Positions 44,829 through 53,666 of a stretch of 64,000 nt of DNA are shown here, in pieces. The stretch spans positions 806,001 to 870,000 of the forward strand of contig NZ_CP085336.1 of NCBI RefSeq assembly GCF_020618475.1. Direction: 5' to 3'. The notes under the pieces were generated by a model. That model saw nothing but the letters and a program-made list of their open reading frames with translations. It was not told where the DNA came from and ran no database searches. A program made the translations under genes and the position numbers. How positions within the stretch are numbered: position 1 is the stretch's first letter; the number at the start of each line of letters is the position of its first letter. The stretch comes from Haladaptatus halobius (GTDB lineage: Archaea > Halobacteriota > Halobacteria > Halobacteriales > Haladaptataceae).

Positions 44829-47258
44829 ATGAGTCACAGCACGACGACGAGCGAGGGGATTCGCTCGATAGTAGAACGAGCGCAAACGGGGGTCGAATCG
44901 GTCACGGACGACGCCGTCGACGAACTCGTCCGCGAGGTGGAGCGGGAGCTGTACGACGGCGCGACCCGCGATGAGAAGTACGACACCGTGGCGAAGGCGG
45001 CGAGCGCGCGCATCGAGCGCGACCCGGCGTACGACGATATCGCGGCGGACGCGTTCCAACAAGGGTATCGACGGAACGTCGTCGGTTCGCACAACGACGA
45101 ACGAGCGTATAGAGAGACGTTCGTCGAGAACGTCCGTCGAGGCGTCGACGCCGATCTGCTGGACAAACGCCTGCTCTCGTACGACCTCGACGGTCTCGCC
45201 AACGCGCTCCGGCCCGGCCGAGACGACTTACTCTCTTACATGGCGATGGAGACGCTCTCGCAACGATACTTCCTCAGGGTGGACGACGCGCCCATCGAAC
45301 TGCCACAAGCGTTCTGGATGCGGGTGGCAATGGGTCTCGCGCTCCAGGAGGAGGTGAGCGAGCGACAGGAACGCGTGACGGAGTTCTACGAGGTCATGTC
45401 GAGACTTCGGTTCGTTCCCTCGACGCCGACGCTGTTCCACGCGGGGACGACTCAACCGCAGCTATCGTCCTGTTACGTCACGACGATAGCGGACGATTTG
45501 GATCACATTTTCGAGCGATACGGCGACCACGCCCGCCTCTCGAAGTGGTCGGGCGGCATCGGCACCGACTGGACGAACCTCCGGGCGTCCGGTTCGCTCA
45601 TCGAATCGACGGGCGTCGAGTCGAGCGGTATCGTCCCGTTCTTGAAGATAAGCAACGACGTGACCGCCGCCATCAATCGCTCCGGAAAGCGGAGGGGGGC
45701 GGCCTGCGCGTATCTCGAACCGTGGCACCTCGACTTCCCGGCGTTTCTCGACCTCCGTCGGAACACGGGCGACGAACGCCGACGCACCCACGACATGAAC
45801 ACCGCGGCGTGGGTTCCCGATCTGTTTGTGAAGCGGGTTCGGGAGGGCGAGACGTGGACGCTCTTCTCGCCGGACGAGGTTCCCGATCTGCACGGTAGCT
45901 ACGGAGCCGAGTTCGAGGAGCGGTACGAAGACTACGAACGCGAAGCCGAGCGAGGAGAGCTTCGACAGTACGAGCAGGTCGAGGCGAGTGAACTCTGGCG
46001 GACGATGCTGACGCGACTGTTCGAAACCGGACATCCGTGGATAACCTTCAAAGACGCCTGCAACGTTCGGTCGCCGCAAGACCACGCCGGCGTCGTCCGT
46101 TCTTCGAATCTCTGCACCGAGATTACGCTCAACACGAGCACTGACGAAACGGCGGTCTGCAACCTCGGGTCGGTGAATCTCGCCCGGCACGTCACCGAGG
46201 ACGGGCTCCGGCACGAGCGGTTGGCCGACACCGTCGAAACGGCGATGCGGATGCTCGACAACGTCGTCGACTTGAACTTCTACCCGACCGAGGACTCGGA
46301 GCGTTCGAACATGCGCCACCGTCCCGTCGGTCTCGGCGTGATGGGCTTTCACGACGCGCTGTTGGAGCAGGGGATTCCGATGCAGTCGGAGCGCGCTATC
46401 GAGTTCGCGGGCGAAACGCAGGAGTTCGTCTCGTACCACACTATCCTGAACTCCTCCTGACTGGCGCGCGAGCGAGGCACCTACGACAGCTACGAGGGGT
46501 CGAAGTGGAGTCGCGGACTGCTGCCGCAGGATACCGTGGAACTGCTCGCCGACGAACGAGACTACGAGATTCCGGTCGAGTTCGAAGAGCGCCTCGATTG
46601 GGAGCGCGTCCGCGAACACGTCGCCGACCAGGGAATGCGAAACTCCAACACGATGGCTATCGCGCCGACCGCGACTATCTCGACCATCGCGGGGACGACG
46701 CCCTCCATCGAACCGATGTACTCGAACCTGTACGTGAAATCAAACGTCACGGGGGATTTCACCGTCGTGAACGAACGTCTCGTCAGTGACCTCAAGGCAC
46801 GCGACCTGTGGGACGCCGAGATGTTAGACCGCATCAAGTACCACGACGGGTCGATACAGGAGATAGAATCAATCCCCTCCGACCTCCGCGAACTGCACCG
46901 CGGCGCGTTCGAAATCGACCCGCGCCACCAGATTCGGCTGACCGCGCGGCGAGCTTGCTGGATAGATCAGAGTCAGTCGCACAACGTTTTCTTCCCGTCT
47001 TCCGACGGGCAACTGTTGGACGATATCTACCAGTTCGCGTGGGAACACGGGCTGAAGACGACGTACTACTTGCGAACGCTCGGCGCGAGCCAGATAGAGA
47101 AATCCACCGTCGACATGGCCGAGTACGGAAAGACGCAGACCCGAACCGACGGGACGCGGACGGACGATGAGACCCGAGCGAGCGACGAGACGGGGACGAA
47201 CGACGGAACCACAGACGTGCCGAGCGTCGAAGACCCGACCTGCGACGCCTGTCAGTGA
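44829..47258 (+). pseudogene. nrdA: class I ribonucleotide reductase large subunit, interrupted by an in-frame TGA
   Basis: 810 codons in one frame. The first 543 run from ATG 44829 (GTG 44820 is an alternative) through the reductase core: QLSSCYVTTIADD and SNLCTEITLNT (catalytic site Asn/Cys/Glu) and AVCNLGSVNL. Codon 544 is TGA (46458-46460); the same frame continues LARERGTYDSYEGSKW, TTYYLRTLGASQIEKST (two Tyr of the radical path) and a C-terminal CDACQ reductant pair. All expected catalytic residues flank the TGA, so the protein is intact apart from that stop. Because RNR is essential unless another exists, a sequence error is plausible. nrdB follows six bases later. Confidence 0.9.
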
Positions 47259-47264
47259 GTAACA

Positions 47265-48260
47265 ATGCCGATACTCGACATCGACAATCAACACGACCCA
47301 AACAAGATCCTGCCCATCGACTACGACTGGGCGCGTGAGTACTACCGCGCTGGCGTCGCCAACAACTGGACGCCCGAGGAGATTCCGATGGGCGACGACG
47401 TGCGACAGTGGAACGGCGACGAACTGAGCGACGAGGAGCGACGGCTGGTCGAGTGGAACCTCGGCTTCTTCTCGACCGCCGAATCGTTGACAGCGAACAA
47501 CGTCGTGCTAGCCCTCTACGAGTACGTCACCGCGCCGGAGTGCCGCCAGTATCTCCTCCGGCAGGCCTACGAGGAAGCGATCCACACAGACACGTTCATT
47601 TACTGCTGTGACTCGCTCGGGTTCGACCCCGAGCATCTGTACGGGATGTACGACCGCATTCCCTCCATCGCCGAGAAGGACGAGTTCGTCGTCGAACTTA
47701 CGCGGGCCATCGACCGCGACGATTTCAGCGTCGAGACGACCGAGGATGTGCGAGCGCTCGTCCGCGACCTCGTAGGATTCTACGTCATCATGGAGGGCAT
47801 CTTCTTCTACGCGGGCTTCGCCATGATGCTCGGCCTGAAACGACAGGGGAAGATGGTCGGCGTCGGCGAGCAGTTCGAGTACATCATGCGCGACGAGTCG
47901 CTCCACCTCGCGTTCGGCATCGACCTCATCAAGGAGATTCGCCGCGAAAACTCGGGCGTCTGGACGGACGAGTTCGAAGCGGAGATCAACCGACTCGTGA
48001 AACGAGCCGTCGAACTGGAGAAGATCTACGCCCGCGAAGCCTGTCCCGAGGGCATCGTCGGGATGAGCGCGGAACAGTTCGCGGAGTACGTCGAGTACGT
48101 CGCCGACCGCAGGCTGCGTCAACTCGGGATGGACGAGCGATACGGAGCGGAGAACCCGTTCTCGTGGATGTCGGAGGCGACGGACTTGAACAGGGAGAAG
48201 AACTTCTTCGAGACGAACGTCGCCGAATACCGGGACGCCGGGTCGCTCGACTGGTCCTAG
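47265..48260 (+). CDS. nrdB: class I ribonucleotide reductase small subunit, class Ic-like
   Basis: 331 residues of the ferritin-like R2 fold. Metal ligands: Glu73 (STAESLTANN), Glu104 and His107 (EEAIH), Glu177 (IMEGIFF), Glu211 and His214 (RDESLH). The Glu73-Glu104 spacing is 31 residues, as for Asp84-Glu115 of E. coli NrdB. At the E. coli radical Tyr122 position stands Phe111 (AIHTDTF), and Asp84 is replaced by Glu73. Both changes define class Ic R2 (Chlamydia-type, Mn/Fe cofactor). It generates the radical for NrdA; the pair forms an operon six bases apart. Confidence 0.92.
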   Translation: MPILDIDNQHDPNKILPIDYDWAREYYRAGVANNWTPEEIPMGDDVRQWNGDELSDEERRLVEWNLGFFSTAESLTANNVVLALYEYVTAPECRQYLLRQAYEEAIHTDTFIYCCDSLGFDPEHLYGMYDRIPSIAEKDEFVVELTRAIDRDDFSVETTEDVRALVRDLVGFYVIMEGIFFYAGFAMMLGLKRQGKMVGVGEQFEYIMRDESLHLAFGIDLIKEIRRENSGVWTDEFEAEINRLVKRAVELEKIYAREACPEGIVGMSAEQFAEYVEYVADRRLRQLGMDERYGAENPFSWMSEATDLNREKNFFETNVAEYRDAGSLDWS

Positions 48261-48733
48261 CGGGCGGTTTCGAGCGACTCCCGGCGCTCGCGACGCTGCC
48301 GAAGCGCGTCGTCGCGGAGCATCGCCTGTTCGTCAGTCGGACAAGCGACGTCGGGAACGTCCGTCGGTCGCTCGTCGTCGTCCAGCGCGACCATCGTGAA
48401 AAACGACGTCGCGGTGTCCTGAACCGCGTTTTCGCTCGGTCGTTCCGCGCAAACGTCGACCAGCACGTCCATACTCGTTCGCCCGGTTTCGAACACGTAC
48501 CCTTCGACGACAACGATGTCGCCGAGATCGATGGAACCGAGAAAATCGACGTGATCCATCGACGCGGTGACGACCTGTCGTCGGGGGAACCGGCGGGAGG
48601 CGATGGCGGCGCAGATGTCCATCCAGTGGAGTATCGACCCGCCGAGCGCCCGCCCGAGGTTGTTCGCGTCGTTCGGCATCAGGATCTCGCTCACGACCGT
48701 GTGCGAATCCGATAATGTCGCGGTGTCTCGCAT
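48257..48733 (-). CDS. hotdog-fold acyl-CoA thioesterase
   Basis: 158 residues. After a 15-residue tail the hotdog domain begins VVSEILMPNDANNLGRALGGSI, the N-N-x-G-R-A-L-G-G variant of the YciA/acyl-CoA thioesterase family, with the central helix HWMDICAAIASR. A strand VVVEGYVFETGRTSMDVLV follows. Members hydrolyse acyl-CoA thioesters; chain length cannot be told. It is convergent with nrdB and overlaps its last four bases. Confidence 0.9.
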   Translation of the reverse strand: MRDTATLSDSHTVVSEILMPNDANNLGRALGGSILHWMDICAAIASRRFPRRQVVTASMDHVDFLGSIDLGDIVVVEGYVFETGRTSMDVLVDVCAERPSENAVQDTATSFFTMVALDDDERPTDVPDVACPTDEQAMLRDDALRQRRERRESLETAR

Positions 48734-48849
48734 CGATCGTCGCTACGTGGTTCTCACAGATAAATCATCTGAGCTTGTTTTATTGAAAGTTCGTTTGATT
48801 AGATAGCCGTTCGACTTATCGTCGGAAGCGTCGTTCGAAGCGTACAGCA

Positions 48850-49227
48850 ATGCGGAAGAACAGGGCCGTCGTGGCGGGCGCACCGCTCGGCGTCTGGTTA
48901 CTGGTCGCACCGTTCGTCGTCTACGAGGCGATGCTCGCCGAGAACTTCTGGAACGATATGCTCGTCGGAGTCGCGGTGTTGCTCCTCGCGCTTTACGGAG
49001 CGATCTCCACGTGGCGCGGACGGTCGACGGGCATCGCAGCGGGTGGCTTCCTCGGACTGCTCGGCCTCTGGCAGACGACGCGCCCATTCGTCGTCGCAAC
49101 CGCCGGACCGCTTCCTCTCTGGGGCGACGCGATAATCGGCGTCCTGCTGGCGGCTCTCGGCGGACGGGCGATTCGAGAGGCGCGCTCGGCGGCGGTGACC
49201 GAACGAGCACTGACCGGTCAGCGGTGA
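48850..49227 (+). CDS. SPW-repeat-like membrane protein
   Basis: 125 residues with four hydrophobic segments: GAPLGVWLLVAPFVVYEAM, DMLVGVAVLLLALYGAIS, AAGGFLGLLGLWQTTRPF and WGDAIIGVLLAALGG. The G-x-W-L-L-x-A-P-F and N-D-x-x-V-G signatures are those of SPW (Ser-Pro-Trp-like) repeat membrane proteins of unknown function. Located 117 bases from the thioesterase gene on the other strand. Confidence 0.75.
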   Translation: MRKNRAVVAGAPLGVWLLVAPFVVYEAMLAENFWNDMLVGVAVLLLALYGAISTWRGRSTGIAAGGFLGLLGLWQTTRPFVVATAGPLPLWGDAIIGVLLAALGGRAIREARSAAVTERALTGQR

Positions 49228-49228
49228 G

Positions 49229-50088
49229 TCACCGCCGCGAGTTGTTTTTCGTCGCCTCCGCGTACCACGACGGTCGTTTCACCGCCGTCTCGCCGACGTT
49301 CGTCACCTCGAACGTCTCCATAGGGTGTATTCGATTCCCGTTCCTGACGCCGGTTGCTTCGAACCGATAGCGGTGAACCAATCCCGAAGTATCGACGACG
49401 GCGACGAGCGAGGCGTTTTCGACCGAATCGAAACCGTCGTTGCTCGCGAGCGCGACCGGGTTAGAGAGGTCGTTTGCGACGACCCTGTACGTCGGCGTTC
49501 CCGATTCCGCCGTCTCGATTCGTTCGACGCGGGTGACGTTCATCGCAGTGAAGAGGACGTACAGGCGGTCGTGGTTCGTGGCCGATCCGACACCACCGAC
49601 CAGGAATCTGCCCCCACCTCGACGGCGTCCGTAGTTGGTTCGGCCGTCCACGGTCGTCGCCACCAGCGATAGGCTTCCCTTCGACCACACGGCGAACTCG
49701 GCCTCGCGTTCGCCCGCCGCCGATCCGTTTCCGGGAGAGCGGAAGAATACGTCTACCATCGACCCGTTGCTGGCAGAGTAAATGGAGTAGTGACTGTGGT
49801 TCGACCCGACTCGAGTGGCGGACTTCCTTCGCCCCAGAACGCTGCCGTCGGCGGCTCGCTCGACGAGACGAGACCGAACCGTGAACGATTTTTCGAGGAG
49901 TATCCGGGCGTGCGCCTCCGTCAGTTCGCCGCGGTCAGTGACCCCTTCCGCCGACAATCCCGGAACGAGTTCGCCCGAGAGGTGAGTCGTTTCGAGAGCG
50001 GGAGTCGGCCCGACGCCGTCAAAAAGGAGTTACACCCGGCGGTGACGACGGAGAGGGCGAGCACGAACGCGAGGAGGGCGCGACGCAT
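49229..50088 (-). pseudogene. lipoprotein with a one-base frameshift in a homopolymer
   Basis: ATG 50088 begins MRRALLAFVLALSVVTAGC, a signal peptide with lipobox Cys, then NSF. A run of five A (50021-50025, T on the coding strand) breaks the frame; one extra base there gives NSFFDGVGPTPALET leading straight into the downstream frame, which carries a mature domain of about 240 residues (TEAHARILLEKSFTVRS, SNHSHYSIYSASNGS, YRFEATGVRNG). Hydrophobic strands and Arg pairs suggest a beta-rich surface lipoprotein of unknown function. Likely a sequencing or real indel. Confidence 0.75.
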
Positions 50089-50240
50089 CACCACGAATTG
50101 TCTTCGTTTTTACTTAAAACGTTACGGATAGGGCGGAGTTCGGTCGGTGAAACGGGTCGGCTCCCGATTTCGGTTCTTTCGATGATGCGTTTCGGCGTGT
50201 CGACCTAATGAATCGAAGGTTTCGGGAGGCGATATCCGAA

Positions 50241-50256
50241 CTTCTCAAAGGAGAAG
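50241..50256 (+). promoter_or_regulatory. possible hairpin over the copA ribosome binding site
   Basis: CTTCTC-AAAG-GAGAAG: six-base inverted arms with a 4-base loop, 5 bases before the copA ATG. The right arm overlaps the Shine-Dalgarno-like GGAG (50250-50253), so a folded leader would hide the ribosome binding site. Haloarchaeal mRNAs are often leaderless, so a structured leader is notable. Confidence 0.35.
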
Positions 50257-50260
50257 GTGC

Positions 50261-52873
50261 ATGAATAAGGACGCCGTAGTTAGTGACAAGGAAATGACCG
50301 TGGCAGAAAAAATGCAACTCGAAATCCGCGGGATGAGCTGTGCGAACTGCTCCGGAACGGTCGGGGCGGCGCTCGAATCGCTCGACGGCGTGCGGGAAGC
50401 GACCGTCAACTTCGCCACCGACGAGGGAACTGTCGAGTACGACCCCGACGAGGTTTCTCTGGCGGATATCTACGCGACCATCGAGGATGCGGGGTACGAC
50501 CCGATTCGCGCGAGGACGACCGTCGGCGTATCGGATATGTCCTGTACGAACTGCTCGGAGTCGGTCGAAACGGCGCTCGAAGCGGTTCCCGGGGTCGTGA
50601 GCGCCGACGCGAATTTCGCCGCCGACGAGGCGAGCGTCGAGTACAATCCCGCCGAAGCGAGCGTCGCGGATCTCTACGACGCCATCGAGGCTTCGGGCTA
50701 CGCGCCGGTTCGAGAAGACGAAACCGAGGACGAGGGCGGAGACGCCCGGCGAGCGGCCCGCCACGCGGAGATTCGAAAACAATTTCGCCTGACGCTGTTC
50801 GGAGCGGTGCTCGCGCTCCCGCTGGTCTTTTTCATGTTCGAACACCTCTTTTTCCCCGAATTTCTGGGTGAAACGCTGTTCGGCGTCGATATTCGCCTCA
50901 TTCAGTTCCTGCTGGCGACGCCCGTGCAGGTCGCGTTAGGCAAGGAGTTCTACGAGAACGCCTACACGGCACTCGTTCGGAACGGGACGGCGAACATGGA
51001 CGTGCTCATCGCACTCGGTTCGACCACGGCGTACCTCTACAGCGTCGCCGTCCTGCTGAACCTCGTCCCCGGCGGAACCTACTTCGACAGCGCGGTGCTC
51101 ATCCTGGTGTTCATCACGATGGGCAACTGGCTCGAAGCCCGGTCGAAGGGCCGCGCCAGCGACGCCCTCCGCGAACTGCTCGAACTGGAAGCCGACACCG
51201 CGACGGTGGTTGCGGACGGAAACGAACGCGAAATTCCGCTGGACGAAGTCGAAGAAGGCGACCTGCTCCGCGTCCGTCCCGGCGAGAAGATTCCGACCGA
51301 CGGCGTCGTCGTCGATGGCGAGAGCGCGGTGAACGAGTCGATGGTTACCGGGGAGTCCGTTCCAGTAGAAAAACGCGAGGGGGACGAGGTCATAGGCGCG
51401 ACCATCAACGAGAACGGCGTGCTCACGGTTCGCGCGACGAGGGTAGGCGAGGAGACAGCCCTCCAGCAGATCGTTCGGATGGTGAATGAGGCCCAGTCCC
51501 GCCAGCCCGAGATTCAGAACCTCGCCGACCGGAGCAGCGCCTACTTTGTCCCGGCAGTCATCACCAACGCGCTGTTCTGGGGTGTCGTCTGGTATCTCTT
51601 CCCCGAAATGCTCGCCGGATTCGTGGACGTGCTCCCCCTCTGGAGTCCGGTCGCGGGCGGCCCCGAAGCGGCGGGCGGGGGCGTCTCGCAGTTCGAGTTC
51701 GCGATTGTCGTCTTCGCTAGCGCGGTACTCATCGCCTGCCCCTGCGCGCTGGGGCTCGCAACGCCGACCGCGACGATGGTCGGCACGGCCATCGGCGCTC
51801 GCACCGGCGTCCTGTTCAAAGGCGGCGACGTGCTGGAGCGAGTGAAGGACGTGGACACCGTCGTCTTCGACAAAACGGGAACGCTCACCGAGGGCGAGAT
51901 GCGTCTGACCGACGTGGTCGCCATCAAACCCGCCGCCGACGGCGGCGTCGAGGCGGTCGAGAGCGGAACGCGTCCCGAAGCGACGGAGGAGTTCGTCCTC
52001 TCCGCGGCGGCCAGCGCGGAACGCGGAAGCGAACATCCCCTCGCGGAAGCCATCGTCGAGGGTGCGAGAGAACGCGGCGTTGTGGTCAAAGAACCGGCCT
52101 CGTTCGAGAACGTCCCCGGACACGGCGTCCGGGCGGAGACGAGCCGCGGAACCGTCCTCGTCGGAAACCGAAAACTGCTCCGCGACGAGGGAATCGACCC
52201 GACGCCCGCGGAGGGTGCGATGGAACGACTCGAACGCGAGGGTAAGACGGCGATGCTGGTCGCGGTCGACGGTCGCTTGGCGGGCGTGGTCGCCGACGCC
52301 GACGAGGTGAAAGCAGGTGCCAAAGGGGCCGTCGCCGACCTCCGAGCGCGCGGTCTGGACGTGCTCATGCTCACGGGCGACAACGAGCGAACCGCGCGCG
52401 CCGTGGCCGAGCAGGTCGGGATCAACCGTGACGGCGTCCACGCCGAAGTGCTTCCGGACGAGAAGGCGGACGCGGTCGAAGACGTGCAGTCGGACGGAAA
52501 GCGAGTGATGATGGTCGGCGACGGCGTGAACGACGCTCCGGCGCTCGTCGCGGCCTTCGTCGGAACCGCCATCGGAAGCGGAACGGACGTGGCCATCGAG
52601 GCGGCGGACGTGACCCTCATGCGCGACGACCCGCGCGACGTGCTGAAAGCCGTCCGCATCTCGGGGGGGACGCTCTCGAAGATAAAACAGAACCTCTTCT
52701 GGGCGCTCGGCTACAACACGGCGATGATTCCGCTGGCCTCGCTCGGCCTCCTGCAACCCGCGCTCGCGGCCGGCGCGATGGCGTTCTCCAGCGTGAGCGT
52801 GCTGGCGAACAGCCTGCTCTTCCGCAGGTACGAGCCCGACCGCGATTACCGACTCCTCGGTTTTCGTCGGTGA
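50261..52873 (+). CDS. copA: copper-exporting P1B-type ATPase
   Basis: 870 residues. Two N-terminal HMA domains: MSCANC (Cys27/Cys30) and MSCTNC (Cys95/Cys98). The transmembrane Cys493-Pro-Cys495 in [12 protein letters not shown] marks Cu+/Ag+ transport; phosphorylation site DKTGT (Asp537), SEHPLAEAI (HP motif), GDGVNDAP. It pumps Cu+ out at ATP cost. Start at 50261 is supported by a nearby GGAG; a later in-frame ATG (50294) preserves the HMA domains too. The chaperone gene is 8 kb away. Confidence 0.95.
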   Translation: MNKDAVVSDKEMTVAEKMQLEIRGMSCANCSGTVGAALESLDGVREATVNFATDEGTVEYDPDEVSLADIYATIEDAGYDPIRARTTVGVSDMSCTNCSESVETALEAVPGVVSADANFAADEASVEYNPAEASVADLYDAIEASGYAPVREDETEDEGGDARRAARHAEIRKQFRLTLFGAVLALPLVFFMFEHLFFPEFLGETLFGVDIRLIQFLLATPVQVALGKEFYENAYTALVRNGTANMDVLIALGSTTAYLYSVAVLLNLVPGGTYFDSAVLILVFITMGNWLEARSKGRASDALRELLELEADTATVVADGNEREIPLDEVEEGDLLRVRPGEKIPTDGVVVDGESAVNESMVTGESVPVEKREGDEVIGATINENGVLTVRATRVGEETALQQIVRMVNEAQSRQPEIQNLADRSSAYFVPAVITNALFWGVVWYLFPEMLAGFVDVLPLWSPVAGGPEAAGGGVSQFEFAIVVFASAVLIACPCALGLATPTATMVGTAIGARTGVLFKGGDVLERVKDVDTVVFDKTGTLTEGEMRLTDVVAIKPAADGGVEAVESGTRPEATEEFVLSAAASAERGSEHPLAEAIVEGARERGVVVKEPASFENVPGHGVRAETSRGTVLVGNRKLLRDEGIDPTPAEGAMERLEREGKTAMLVAVDGRLAGVVADADEVKAGAKGAVADLRARGLDVLMLTGDNERTARAVAEQVGINRDGVHAEVLPDEKADAVEDVQSDGKRVMMVGDGVNDAPALVAAFVGTAIGSGTDVAIEAADVTLMRDDPRDVLKAVRISGGTLSKIKQNLFWALGYNTAMIPLASLGLLQPALAAGAMAFSSVSVLANSLLFRRYEPDRDYRLLGFRR

Positions 52874-52994
52874 ACAGCGGAAATGGTGGGGTAGATTTCC
52901 GCTCCCTCTGGCGATTTTTCGGCGATTCTCGGGGGACGAGAACGTTCGCAGTAGTCGAACCAGTTATGTGTCGAGCCGAGAAAGGTGGGGGCGA

Positions 52995-53366
52995 ATGGTG
53001 CGGGACTTGGCAGACGACGCGCCCGAACTGCAGGACATCCTCGACGCCCTCGATGACCCCGCCTGCCGACGAATCATCATGGAGTTGGACAATCCGATGA
53101 CAGCACGCGAACTCGCCGATTCGACCGACATCCCGCTTTCGACGCTTTACCGGAAGCTCGACACGCTGAGCGACGCATCGCTCGTGTCAGAACTGACCGA
53201 AATTCGCGAAGACGGACACCACACGTCGCGGTATCGAATCGCGGTCAAGTCCGTGAACATCGCGCTGACGGACGACCGCGAGTTCGACGTCTCGATAGAG
53301 CGACCGCCGCGGACGACCGACGAACGCCTCGAACGACTTTGGGAGGAGGTGCGAAAGGAAACATGA
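52995..53366 (+). CDS. ArsR-like winged-helix regulator
   Basis: 123 residues from ATG 52995. After an acidic start (ELQDILDALDDPACRRIIMEL) the winged helix reads MTARELADSTDIPLSTLYRKLDTLSDASLVSE. Such small haloarchaeal regulators often control a downstream membrane gene. It overlaps the next gene by four bases (ATGA), so both are one operon. A metal-sensing Cys motif typical of ArsR is not seen. Confidence 0.82.
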   Translation: MVRDLADDAPELQDILDALDDPACRRIIMELDNPMTARELADSTDIPLSTLYRKLDTLSDASLVSELTEIREDGHHTSRYRIAVKSVNIALTDDREFDVSIERPPRTTDERLERLWEEVRKET

Positions 53367-53635
53367 ACGTCACGCCACTCGTCATCGTCCTGAAGACGCT
53401 CACGCTCGTCCTCGGCGGCGTGATAACGTACTTCGCGCTCAAAGCGTACCGCCGAACCGGGTCGCCCGCGCTTCGGTCGTTGGCGATAGGATTCGGCGTC
53501 GTCACCCTCGGTGCGATTCTCGCGGGGCTCGCGGATCAGGTGTTCACCGTGAACCGCGACTTCGTGCTCGTCATCGAGAGCGCGCTCACCGTCATCGGCT
53601 TCGCCGCCATCGCCTACTCGCTGTACGCGGAGTAG
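53363..53635 (+). CDS. DUF7521-type small membrane protein
   Basis: 90 residues from ATG 53363: three hydrophobic helices at about 3-25 (PLVIVLKTLTLVLGGVITYF), 41-62 and 70-88. The layout matches a haloarchaeal membrane family usually paired with a winged-helix gene. Translation is coupled to the regulator by a four-base overlap. No function known; it may act as sensor or target of the regulator. Confidence 0.75.
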   Translation: MNVTPLVIVLKTLTLVLGGVITYFALKAYRRTGSPALRSLAIGFGVVTLGAILAGLADQVFTVNRDFVLVIESALTVIGFAAIAYSLYAE

Positions 53636-53666
53636 AGTTATCCTACCGGGGAGTGATTCGGAACCA

